Shown here one piece after another: positions 6,669 to 14,600 of a stretch of 30,090 bases of DNA (position 1 is the stretch's first letter; each line of letters starts with the position of its first letter). The position numbers and the translations under genes are program-made. This DNA comes from JAAOZP01 sp038848185. Its GTDB lineage: Archaea > Thermoproteota > EX4484-205 > JAAOZP01. The stretch lies in NCBI GenBank assembly GCA_038848185.1, contig JAWCNV010000018.1, positions 1-30,090 on the forward strand, in the 5' to 3' direction. Below the pieces are notes generated by a model. It saw nothing but the letters and a program-made list of their open reading frames with translations, did no database searches and was not told the origin of the DNA.

Positions 6669-7472
6669 ATGAAAGCTCTAGCCGTCAACGGGTCTCCGCA
6701 TAAGGAGGGTTTTTGCAAGAAGGTTTTAACAAGAATAGTCGAGGGAGCGAGGGAAGCGGGAGCAGATGTAAACCTAGTGGAATTGTCTAATAAACAGTTG
6801 CAGCCATGCAGAGCCTGCGACAAGGCTGAATGCTGGAGCAGTATGAAGTGTAGCATAGAGGATGATGCTCTAGAGCTAAGAAAGCTGTTCAACGAGTGTG
6901 ATGCTTTAATATTTGTGGCTCCAGTATACTTTCTTTCAGTAAACGGGCTTGCTAAAAATTTCATAGATAGGATGAGAAACTATCATGGAGAAGTTAGGTC
7001 TTCCATAGCTGTGGCTGTGGCCGGAGGTACTGGTAAAGGCTGCATAACTGCACTCCAAGAAGTCTGCAGGTGGATGATACTGGTCGGGTTCCACCCTGTT
7101 GTGGCTGAGCCCGTTACAAGATATAATTTAGACCTAGTTATGGATCGGGCTAAGTCTTGGGGCAGAATGCTAACTGTGAAAACTTCTGGCGCAGGGTGTC
7201 GAGCCAGCCTGTACAACGGGCTTTTAAAGTTTGAAAGACTGCCTTACATGAGTTATACGGTTGTAGACGAGATACTTTATTTAGCTAGGTCTGCGATCGA
7301 TGCCATCTCTAGGAGGGGTCTAGCAGAGCAAACTACGGAGCTTGCGATCATGGTGGATAAGGCTGAAGCCGAACTAAGGCTTGGCAAGCTGGAGGAGGGT
7401 TTAAAGAACGCTGTTGAGGCACATGAGAAAAGTATGCAGCTATTCAACAAAATATTTGAATCCGGGAAATGA
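6669..7472 (+). CDS. Flavodoxin-fold FMN reductase with iron-sulfur flavoprotein-like Cys cluster
   Basis: A 267-residue protein of the NADPH-dependent FMN reductase/WrbA superfamily. The N-terminal strand and phosphate loop MKALAVNGSPHKEG binds FMN phosphate, and FVAPVYFLSVNGLAKNFIDR is the second flavin-contacting segment. Between them Cys47, Cys50, Cys55 and Cys61 form a C-x2-C-x4-C-x5-C cluster at the place where archaeal iron-sulfur flavoproteins (Isf) bind a 4Fe-4S cluster. The spacing differs from Methanosarcina Isf, so cluster binding is likely but not certain. The C-terminal ~80 residues form an extra helical extension beyond the usual ~190-residue core. The gene stands alone, convergent with the UlaG-like gene. 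Probable role: redox or oxidative-stress electron transfer in the cytoplasm. Confidence 0.8.
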   Translation: MKALAVNGSPHKEGFCKKVLTRIVEGAREAGADVNLVELSNKQLQPCRACDKAECWSSMKCSIEDDALELRKLFNECDALIFVAPVYFLSVNGLAKNFIDRMRNYHGEVRSSIAVAVAGGTGKGCITALQEVCRWMILVGFHPVVAEPVTRYNLDLVMDRAKSWGRMLTVKTSGAGCRASLYNGLLKFERLPYMSYTVVDEILYLARSAIDAISRRGLAEQTTELAIMVDKAEAELRLGKLEEGLKNAVEAHEKSMQLFNKIFESGK

Positions 7473-7490
7473 GCCTCCAGTCGTTCTTAT

Positions 7491-8279
7491 TCACCGCTTC
7501 TTATAAACATACTTGTCTCCAAGCCGCAGAATAACGACCTCCAGAAGCAGACCCCAACGTTGAGCAATATCTTTCACAAGCTCAGGTTCCTCACGGGTTC
7601 TCCGCCATATGTCCCAGTGCACAGGTATCAGTTTACTGGCACCCAGATCCCTAGCGGCCTCAACTACATCGCAGGCATTCATGTAATACTTATGTCCCCT
7701 CGGGTTCCTGCCTAGCGCTAGAATCGCTACGTCAATGCCTCCCTGCTCCCCGATTTTGGAAAAACTTTCAGAAAACTTGCTGTCACCCCCGTGGAAAATA
7801 GCAAGATTACCGGACCTTATTATGTAGGAGATTGCCGACTCGGCATCAGGATCATTCGCAAACCAAGCATTAACCACAATATCCCTAAGAGTAAACGATT
7901 CACCGGGTTTAAGACTGGTAATTCTGTTGTTCTCGATTCCCCATGCTAGAAATCTTCTACACGAGGATTCAGGCCCAATGAATCTTGCCCTAGTCCTTTC
8001 AGCAATTGCTTGAACTGTTGATTTCTCACAATGATCCTCGTGCTCATGGGTAGAGAGTAAGATGTCGCAATCCACAATCTCCCGTGGATCCAGTGGTACA
8101 GCTATCATTCTCAACCAGTCGCTTGAGGCGCTTGCACCAAAGTAGGGGTCTATGAAAAGGGTTGATGAGTGTGTCTTTACGGCTAAGCCTGCTCCCCCAA
8201 GGCTCCAGAGCACTATAGAGTCTTCCGGTACGCTAGTCTCCTCAATCTCTTTGAGGAGTAGCCTGCCCCACTGGCTCAC
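7491..8279 (-). CDS. UlaG-like metallo-beta-lactamase-fold hydrolase
   Basis: A 262-residue metal-dependent hydrolase. The zinc or manganese motif HxHxDH is present as LSTHEHEDHCEK (His78, His80, Asp82, His83), with the later ligands His163 and Asp166 in IFHGGDSKFS and His221 in LIPVHWDIW. The pattern is that of the UlaG family (L-ascorbate-6-phosphate lactonase and relatives), but archaeal members act on unknown substrates. The start is GTG, preceded by a good Shine-Dalgarno (GGTGAT, five bases away). It lies 92 bases downstream of the GH116 gene on the same strand with no convincing TATA box of its own at the right distance, so co-transcription with GH116 is plausible and a sugar-lactone or phosphosugar substrate is a reasonable guess. 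Confidence 0.8.
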   Translation of the reverse strand: MSQWGRLLLKEIEETSVPEDSIVLWSLGGAGLAVKTHSSTLFIDPYFGASASSDWLRMIAVPLDPREIVDCDILLSTHEHEDHCEKSTVQAIAERTRARFIGPESSCRRFLAWGIENNRITSLKPGESFTLRDIVVNAWFANDPDAESAISYIIRSGNLAIFHGGDSKFSESFSKIGEQGGIDVAILALGRNPRGHKYYMNACDVVEAARDLGASKLIPVHWDIWRRTREEPELVKDIAQRWGLLLEVVILRLGDKYVYKKR

Positions 8280-8371
8280 TTAAAATCACCTTTAGAAGAA
8301 CCCTCTATGGCTTGCCTATTAATCTTGTGCCTCCCAAAGTTGAAACACCCTATTAAGAAAGATCGAAACTA

Positions 8372-11143
8372 CTATTCGTAACTTATATCTATGCTCAGAA
8401 AACTACCCCCAGTTAGCGATAATTCTCTTTCAAACGTTATTTCAACCTCGTCTTCACTACCTAAAGGTCTACATTCAACTTTTGAACCATCGAAGTATGC
8501 TTCTACAGAACGAACCTTGTTCCTCAGCTTCTCCAAAACTATTTTCCTGATTCTCAGATCGTTTTTTGCTGTTTCGACTCTTATCTTCTGATGATTGTTT
8601 TCCACGGTTTGCGTAATCATTCCCCACGAGCCTGCTACTGTGAAAAGCCCTTTGAAACCCTCTTTACTCACTCTCGGCTTGAACCCCAGCTTAAGGTTGA
8701 AGCCGTCGTAGGTTAATCCTTCTAGAGCAGTAAGGACGCTCCATGATGCCATGGACCTGTAGTAGTGTCCACCGCACTCCAAGTGGTTCCAGTATAAGCC
8801 GTATCTGCAATACCTTTCATGCAGCTCCCTAAGTATAGTCATGGCTTCGCTTAACATTCCCTCATGTATCATTTGAGAAGCTACTGCAAACTCCATCCCT
8901 GACCAGGGAGTATCCATCTGGCATTCAACCCGGTAGGGTAACCCTGTTTCATTATCGTATTTCAGGTCGCCATAACAGGAGGGTCTCTTTCCTCTAGGGT
9001 AAGCCCCGTTGATCAAGCCTTCACCTGGCTTAAAACAGTTTTTGAAAACGTTTCTCAAAGTCTTCTTAGCCATATCTCTGTCTATTGGATACGGTAGGCT
9101 GCAAAGCTGCGAGTACCATAATCCCATGAGTTGAGTTGATAAACAGGCTTTATCACGCATGCCGCTTACAGGGTCAAACCAAAGGTCGAAATACTCCCCG
9201 TTCCACAACAGTTTCACAATGTTTCCCGCCGCCTCCTTACTGATACCTGCTAACTCAGCCCTATACTGTTCATCACCAATGAGCCCTGCTGCATCCTCAA
9301 GAGCCTCGAGAGCCGTAACCCATATCAGGCTAACGTATGCTGAGACTCCTAGGAAACTCCAAGCATCAAAGGTCTGGAAGCCGAGGGGCAGGTTAGTGTA
9401 GCCATGAAGCAACGATGCTATGGTTCTTGCAAACGTTTCAGGCAGCCCCTTTAAGAGGGGAAGACTCCAGAAGTTTTCAAAGCCTGATGGAGTAGTATGG
9501 TAGGGGAGAAGTAGCCCTAGTGGGTCGTTTCTGAGCGTGCACTCAGCTGCATCCTTAAGATTAGCCCATAGCTTCCTAACTAGGTCAGGGTCGCCTGCCC
9601 ACAGGGCATCTCTGAAAACCATCAGTATAAATTTAGGCATTACGTCAATCATGTGGTATGCGTCAGGAGTTTTGAACGAGCCTGTGAAGAAATGCGGGAT
9701 CCTGCCTTTAGGGTCTTTACCAGTCTCTGCCACGATTGCAGCAATGTTCTCAGAAAACTTGCTGGGGTCTGTGAGTATTGACGCATCGTTCTTAACCTTC
9801 TCCTTAAACCTAGTCATGTTCTCCGGGTAGGCTAAAGCATAGATCTCATAGTATGGATATAAACCAGATTTAAGCTGCCAACCTGCATGATAGGACAGCC
9901 ACTTCTTCTCAAGGTCAGGGAACAATTGTAGAATCATGTAGGAGCCGTAGAAAGCTACGTCAGTAGTGTTCAAGCCGCAGCAACCATAACCCTCCCATAT
10001 GCCGAACATCATGTCTTTTGTATAGTGGGTTGATTTCACCAGTGTAGTGACCTGAGAAGCTATCAGGTCAATCAACCAGTCCTCTAGGCTCGTATTATAC
10101 AGCAGGTCGTGGAAACGCCGAGTATACCCATAAATGTAATCCATGTTCTTAGCGACGTATGTTGCTACTTCAAGAGAATTATTAAACCAATTTTCGTAAG
10201 CATGGCCAAGCCGCTCCCCCTGCGAATCATAGAACCCTGGGAAAAACCAAGATAGTATGAACGTGGCTTCAGCCTCATCCTTAACATTAAGCCGTCTACA
10301 CATAACGCTGTAAGCCTCACAAGTATCTACGCTCTCCCTCGATCCTTCAACCGCACCGTCATTCCTAACGTCAACCCAGAGCCTAACCAAGCTCGAATTA
10401 TTCTTTGGAACCCCCGTCCTAAACGTAAACTCGTCTCTCGGACCAGTGGCGAGAAGACTCATAGACCCCCCGTGCAGCGGGCATGTGGAGAGCATTTCTT
10501 CAGCAGAATAATCTATTGCTGAACCCACGTTTTCAACATCTACAATCCTGCTCTTGGCCTTGGTTCCCTTAAACTTGAAAGCTAAAGGATTTTTCAACCC
10601 AACTATTACAGATGCTTCCAAGGCCTGATCCATCTTATTGGCGAGCCTAACCTTAACGATGACAGCAGGAATAGCTGAGTTTTTAGAGTCGCCCGGTATA
10701 AATGGGGAGAGGAATTCGACTTCAACATTCAGCGGCACATCCTTATCCCTGTAGCTTAAGACGGTCAGCGGAGGCTCCCCCTTCATCTCAACCTCGTCAA
10801 CCGGCCTGATCCATGGGGCGGAATACGGGTTTCCTCCAAGACCATACCGCACTGGCATATGGGGGAAGGCTAAGAAATTTGGGTCATGTTCAGTTTCACT
10901 TGCATGTGCACCAAGAAGCCTTATGATAGGTTCCCCATCCTTAGGCTTAATCCTTAGGGCTATGAAGAAATCATTCTTATCCATGTACTCCAACTCTCTG
11001 TCAGCTGTTCTCAAAGCCCATTCCCCGTTGTTGAAAATATGCCACTCGTAAAACCGTCCGTCACCCCTGACTTCAAAGGACCCTGTGCCTATTCCCCCTA
11101 AAGGTACGCCTGACAGAGTGTGGTAGCTTGACCTTATCTTCAT
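8372..11143 (-). CDS. GH116 beta-glycosidase (glucosylceramidase-family, SSO1353-like)
   Basis: A 923-residue retaining beta-glycosidase of family GH116, which includes human GBA2 and the Saccharolobus beta-glucosidase/beta-xylosidase SSO1353. The N-terminal beta-sandwich starts with the family motif VPLGGIGTGSFEVRGDGRFYEW, and the C-terminal half is the (alpha/alpha)6 barrel. The predicted nucleophile is Glu384 in GIWEGYGCCGLNTTDVAFYGS and the acid/base is Asp593 in GFQTFDAWSFLGVSAY, both in the expected contexts. No signal peptide, so it acts in the cytoplasm. Length is within the family range. Likely substrates are beta-glucosides or beta-xylosides with hydrophobic or short-oligomer aglycones. 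The UlaG-like hydrolase follows on the same strand. Confidence 0.92.
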   Translation of the reverse strand: MKIRSSYHTLSGVPLGGIGTGSFEVRGDGRFYEWHIFNNGEWALRTADRELEYMDKNDFFIALRIKPKDGEPIIRLLGAHASETEHDPNFLAFPHMPVRYGLGGNPYSAPWIRPVDEVEMKGEPPLTVLSYRDKDVPLNVEVEFLSPFIPGDSKNSAIPAVIVKVRLANKMDQALEASVIVGLKNPLAFKFKGTKAKSRIVDVENVGSAIDYSAEEMLSTCPLHGGSMSLLATGPRDEFTFRTGVPKNNSSLVRLWVDVRNDGAVEGSRESVDTCEAYSVMCRRLNVKDEAEATFILSWFFPGFYDSQGERLGHAYENWFNNSLEVATYVAKNMDYIYGYTRRFHDLLYNTSLEDWLIDLIASQVTTLVKSTHYTKDMMFGIWEGYGCCGLNTTDVAFYGSYMILQLFPDLEKKWLSYHAGWQLKSGLYPYYEIYALAYPENMTRFKEKVKNDASILTDPSKFSENIAAIVAETGKDPKGRIPHFFTGSFKTPDAYHMIDVMPKFILMVFRDALWAGDPDLVRKLWANLKDAAECTLRNDPLGLLLPYHTTPSGFENFWSLPLLKGLPETFARTIASLLHGYTNLPLGFQTFDAWSFLGVSAYVSLIWVTALEALEDAAGLIGDEQYRAELAGISKEAAGNIVKLLWNGEYFDLWFDPVSGMRDKACLSTQLMGLWYSQLCSLPYPIDRDMAKKTLRNVFKNCFKPGEGLINGAYPRGKRPSCYGDLKYDNETGLPYRVECQMDTPWSGMEFAVASQMIHEGMLSEAMTILRELHERYCRYGLYWNHLECGGHYYRSMASWSVLTALEGLTYDGFNLKLGFKPRVSKEGFKGLFTVAGSWGMITQTVENNHQKIRVETAKNDLRIRKIVLEKLRNKVRSVEAYFDGSKVECRPLGSEDEVEITFERELSLTGGSFLSIDISYE

Positions 11144-11174
11144 CAGCCTTACTACATATAGGCTGGATTTAGGT

Positions 11175-11184
11175 TTTTTAAATA
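11175..11184 (-). promoter_or_regulatory. TATA element of the GH116 gene
   Basis: TATTTAAAAA on the minus strand, about 37 bases before the ATG at 11143, implying a leader of about ten bases. The rest of the gap 11144-11309 shows no gene. Confidence 0.5.
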
Positions 11185-11309
11185 TCTTAGACCTTTTTTA
11201 ACCCTATACCAGTATTACAGCCTCAGGTTAATTTACTCGTCTCTAAGTCAAGAATATTTTGAGAAAACCTATAGGGATTTCTCGACTACCTAAGTTCTTC
11301 AAGCGAGGT

Positions 11310-12176
11310 TTAAGGATTAAGCATATGTGAGCCGTCGCATGTCTCTACAGTATTCAGCTCCGGAAAGCCTTCTCTGCAGGATGCGAAACCTATTGAAAGC
11401 CCTTCAGAAGCCTCCCTAACCTTTAGAACGAGGTCTCTCCTAAGCTTTCTCGGCATGTAAGTTGACCTGCCTACGCGTTCACCGCATGCGTAAACATCCT
11501 TAAGCTTCGCCTCCAGATCCGGGAAGGCAGATAAGACCCTTGAGAAATTATCCGGCTTAACCTTGTAAGTAGAGGTTGTAACTTGTCTAACTCCTGCTTC
11601 AGAAGCTGCCTTTAGAAGAATACTGATTGAGCAGGCATCATCGTTAACCCCTGGAATCAACGGGTCTAGCCTAATCATCGTCGGGATCCCGGCTCTGCTT
11701 AAAGCTTCAAGAGCCCTCAGCCTCTTAACTGGATGCGGTGCAAAGGGTTCAAGCTTCTTCGCAACACGCTCGTTTAAGGTCGTAACCGTCATGCTTACGC
11801 AAACCCTTCCCTTGGAAAGAATATCTATGTCTCTCATTACTAAATCGGATTTCGTAACGATGAGTAGTTTGAAGCCGTTATTAATTAGGAGGGGTAGCAT
11901 CTTCCTCATCTGAAGGTTTTGAGCCTCCTCAGGAGTATATGGATCGGAGCTGTTAGCCATAGATACGGGTTTACTTCTGTCTAGTCTCTCCAGCTCTCTC
12001 TCAAACCTAGGAAGAGAGATATTCTTAACCCTAGGCTGGAATGCCCTTGGCACATATGACGTTATGTAGCAGTAGGTACACCTATGTCCACAGCCCGTGT
12101 ACGGGGAGAAACTATATTTTTCTGGGCATGTACACATCCTGCTATGCCACGGGTCGAATGAAGTTATGAACACCAA
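11310..12176 (-). CDS. SPL-like radical SAM protein
   Basis: A 288-residue radical SAM enzyme of the spore-photoproduct-lyase-like (Rv2578c/SplB-related) family. The 4Fe-4S cysteines are Cys29, Cys33 and Cys36 in YTGCGHRCTYCYITSY; the N-terminal SFDPWHSRMCTCPEKY and the MANSSDPYTPEE segment are typical of this subfamily. The barrel continues with LIVTKSDLVMRDIDIL and PTMIRLDPLIPGVND. The substrate of archaeal members is unknown; DNA repair is possible but not demonstrated. Start is ambiguous: TTG at 12176 is followed directly by GTG at 12173. A TATA-like element (12212-12221) lies in the short gap after manB, so it may have its own promoter while following manB on the same strand by 55 bases. 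Confidence 0.85.
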   Translation of the reverse strand: MVFITSFDPWHSRMCTCPEKYSFSPYTGCGHRCTYCYITSYVPRAFQPRVKNISLPRFERELERLDRSKPVSMANSSDPYTPEEAQNLQMRKMLPLLINNGFKLLIVTKSDLVMRDIDILSKGRVCVSMTVTTLNERVAKKLEPFAPHPVKRLRALEALSRAGIPTMIRLDPLIPGVNDDACSISILLKAASEAGVRQVTTSTYKVKPDNFSRVLSAFPDLEAKLKDVYACGERVGRSTYMPRKLRRDLVLKVREASEGLSIGFASCREGFPELNTVETCDGSHMLNP

Positions 12177-12231
12177 GTCTCAGCCTTCTAAAAAGGTCAG
12201 GTGCAAGCGGAGATAAAAGCCTTTAACGATT

Positions 12232-13599
12232 TTATTCGTATTTCTTAAGCGTCTCCTTAAGCATTCTCTCCGCGTATGAGACCATTTTCTCCAAGGTCTG
12301 TCTGCTCCTCGCCTCTGCTGTCAGCTTTATTTGCGGAAGCGTGTTTGAAGCCCTTAGAACAAACCAGCCTTCTTCAAGCTCAACCCTAACACCGTCCAAT
12401 GTTACAGTCTTACGACCCTCCTTCTTGAAGAGCTGTATCAGGTCTTCAATTGCTTGGAACTTAACTTTATCCGGAACATCATAATCCTTTTTGAAAGACT
12501 CGTATTTAGGCAGAGCCCCTATCAACTGTGAGAGCTTCCTTCCTGTTGAAGTTAAGAGCTCGGCTATTTTAAGCGTTGCGAAAACAGCATCGTCTAAACC
12601 ATACATTTCTCCAAAGTAAAGGTGGCTTGATATTTCTCCGCCGAAGTAAGCCTTCTCAGAAAGCATTTTTTCAAGTATGAACGTGTGTCCAACCCTGCTC
12701 ATCACAGGTATAACGCCGTTTTCCCTACAAACCTCCTCAACCAGCTTTGAGCAGCTGACCTCGTAAACTATTTTCTCACCAGGCTTATTCCTGAGAAAGT
12801 GTTTCACGAACAGTGTTAGAATTATGTCTCCACGGATAACATTGCCCTCGTCGTCGACGAAAAGAGCCCGGTCGCAGTCGCCATCATACCCAACTCCGAA
12901 ATCATAATTGTCGTCTCTAACCATACCCCTTAGAACTCTAAGGGACTCTTCAGTTGGCTCAGGTGACCGAGAGGGAAATGCTCCATCAGGGCAATCGTTT
13001 ATTGAGTCAACCCTCAACCCTGATCTTTGAAGAACCTTTTTACCTAGGATTGAGCAGGAACCGTTTCCAGGATCTATCAAAACTTTCAACCCGGCCAACT
13101 TACCCTCAAATTTTTCAATCAGGTAATCCTCATACTCCTCTAGGACTTTTTCCCTCAGGTTTTTTACCCCGCTTTTATAAGCTGCGTGTCGGAATGCTTT
13201 TTCGTCAATTATTCTTTTAACCTCCTCTAAACCGGTTCCCATGCCGCATAATCGGGCTTTCTCCCTGCACAGCTTAAAGCCGTTCCACTCGGGAGGATTA
13301 TGGCTTGCCGTCACTATTACACCGCCATCTAGGTTGCGGTGGACGACAGCAAAATACACTATTGGAGTGGGCACGAGCCCTAAGCTTAGAACGTTTGCAC
13401 CAGTTGAAGCAATACCATCCATCAAGGCTAGTGCCAGACTGTTGCTGCTATTTCTAACATCCCATCCCACAGCGATGTTTCTTCCTTCGCCACCGAGATA
13501 GGTGGCAAAGGCTGAGCCTATCAGTCTAGCATCATCTTCAACCAAGTCTCTTCCGTATACTCCTCTTATGTCATATGCTCTGAACACTTCTTCCCTCAA
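12232..13599 (-). CDS. manB: Phosphomannomutase/phosphoglucomutase
   Basis: A 455-residue alpha-D-phosphohexomutase that interconverts mannose or glucose 1- and 6-phosphates in the cytoplasm. All four family sites are visible: the phosphoserine loop TASHNPPEWNGFK (Ser99), the metal loop DGDCDR (Asp239, Asp241, Asp243), the sugar-binding loop GGEISSHLYF and the phosphate-binding loop RASNTLPQIK near the C-terminus. The start is TTG at 13599, matched to a TATA box about 30 bases upstream; the product begins REEVFRAYDIRGVYG as expected, so no residues are missing. It supplies precursors for nucleotide sugars and glycans, and can connect glucose-1-phosphate to central metabolism. Confidence 0.95.
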   Translation of the reverse strand: MREEVFRAYDIRGVYGRDLVEDDARLIGSAFATYLGGEGRNIAVGWDVRNSSNSLALALMDGIASTGANVLSLGLVPTPIVYFAVVHRNLDGGVIVTASHNPPEWNGFKLCREKARLCGMGTGLEEVKRIIDEKAFRHAAYKSGVKNLREKVLEEYEDYLIEKFEGKLAGLKVLIDPGNGSCSILGKKVLQRSGLRVDSINDCPDGAFPSRSPEPTEESLRVLRGMVRDDNYDFGVGYDGDCDRALFVDDEGNVIRGDIILTLFVKHFLRNKPGEKIVYEVSCSKLVEEVCRENGVIPVMSRVGHTFILEKMLSEKAYFGGEISSHLYFGEMYGLDDAVFATLKIAELLTSTGRKLSQLIGALPKYESFKKDYDVPDKVKFQAIEDLIQLFKKEGRKTVTLDGVRVELEEGWFVLRASNTLPQIKLTAEARSRQTLEKMVSYAERMLKETLKKYE

Positions 13600-13623
13600 T
13601 CCGTCGCAAATAGTGTTGAAGCC

Positions 13624-13634
13624 TAAATATAAAT
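13624..13634 (-). promoter_or_regulatory. TATA element of manB
   Basis: ATTTATATTTA on the minus strand, centred about 30 bases before the TTG at 13599. It supports the TTG as a leaderless start. The gap 13635-13883 holds no gene I can support. Confidence 0.6.
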
Positions 13635-13883
13635 TGATGGCCTACTGGAAAATAACCAAGAGGTTTAAGAAGTAAAAAGACTGATGAGAAAACAGGTTTT
13701 TAAGGCAGAGGACGCATTGCTTCTGGTGGGGGAGGTATTTCTAACATAAATGCTTTTGGATCCTGTTGCAAGCTGCTTAAGAGAGACTGTTAGAGTTAAA
13801 CAGTCTGCAACAAGGCTGATGATCCTGTATATGGCTGAGCGAAGAGAATTCCAAGATCATGCGTATTAACAGGAAGAACAGCG

Positions 13884-14489
13884 TTACAATCCTGCTTTAC
13901 TACCATAGTTGTTAAGAAAAACAATGTCCTCAAGCCTTCGTTTAGGAACATGCAGAACCTTATTCTCATCCTTCCAATATTTCACATCATCCTCCTTCAT
14001 GTCCTCCGCAACAGGGGTCTCAGCTCTGTAGCCAAGTGCTACTACAAAACAGATTTTGCAATACTCAGGTATCGAGATAAGCTTCCTGAGTTTCTCTCGG
14101 TCTATTGAAGCCATCCAGCATGCTCCAATCCCCTCTTCCCACGCCACTAGAATCATGTTTTCTATCGCAGCAGCACAATCAACCTCTCCACCCTCAGCCT
14201 TCTTCCTCGTGTTAACTAAAACAATAATGTATGCTACTGGTTTTTCACCTTCTTTAGGAGTACCTTCTGGAGCAATGTACATAGCCCATTTGAGAGTGTT
14301 AAAAACTTTGTCGAGCAGAGTTTTTTCAGTTACTAAAACATATTCGCATGGCTGGATGTTTCCACTGGATGGTGCAAGCCTAGCAGCATTCAGAAGCTTC
14401 TTTAGAATCTGCGTGGGGATAGGTTTCTGAAGAAATCGGCGTATTGTCCTACGGCTCACAGCAGCCTCATACACATTCAATTTAATCAC
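13884..14489 (-). CDS. Nitroreductase-family FMN oxidoreductase
   Basis: A 201-residue (if GTG 14489 is used) nitroreductase-fold flavoprotein. The N-terminal SRRTIRRFLQKPIP and LLNAARLAPSSGNIQPCEYVLV carry the FMN-binding Arg residues and the S-S-x-N-x-Q-P loop; GIGACWMASID near 116-128 is the conserved helix start. The fold reduces nitro compounds, quinones or enones with NAD(P)H as an FMN dimer; the physiological substrate is unknown. The start is uncertain: a TATA-like CTTAAAAATC (14494-14503) would place a leaderless start at the in-frame GTG at 14474, giving 196 residues. Divergent from the GH127 gene, sharing a 111-base promoter region. Confidence 0.88.
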   Translation of the reverse strand: MIKLNVYEAAVSRRTIRRFLQKPIPTQILKKLLNAARLAPSSGNIQPCEYVLVTEKTLLDKVFNTLKWAMYIAPEGTPKEGEKPVAYIIVLVNTRKKAEGGEVDCAAAIENMILVAWEEGIGACWMASIDREKLRKLISIPEYCKICFVVALGYRAETPVAEDMKEDDVKYWKDENKVLHVPKRRLEDIVFLNNYGSKAGL

Positions 14490-14565
14490 CTTAGATTTTT
14501 AAGACTAATAATGTCTTCTTAAAGCTATAGGATGTTTACAGTTCGTTTTAATCTCCAGCCAGAAA

Positions 14566-14577
14566 GCTTTTAAAAAA
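14566..14577 (+). promoter_or_regulatory. TATA element of the GH127 gene
   Basis: GCTTTTAAAAAA centred about 29 bases before the TTG at 14601, supporting TTG as a leaderless start. Confidence 0.6.
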
Positions 14578-14600
14578 AGATAGGCCTCTGAAAAATAGCT

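Noticed and set aside
13684..13869. Two consecutive small ORFs (21 and 39 codons) in one frame separated by TAA
   Set aside because: Composition is not convincingly protein-like, no TATA box sits at the right distance, and no motif is recognisable. Chance ORFs in a 284-base gap are likely.
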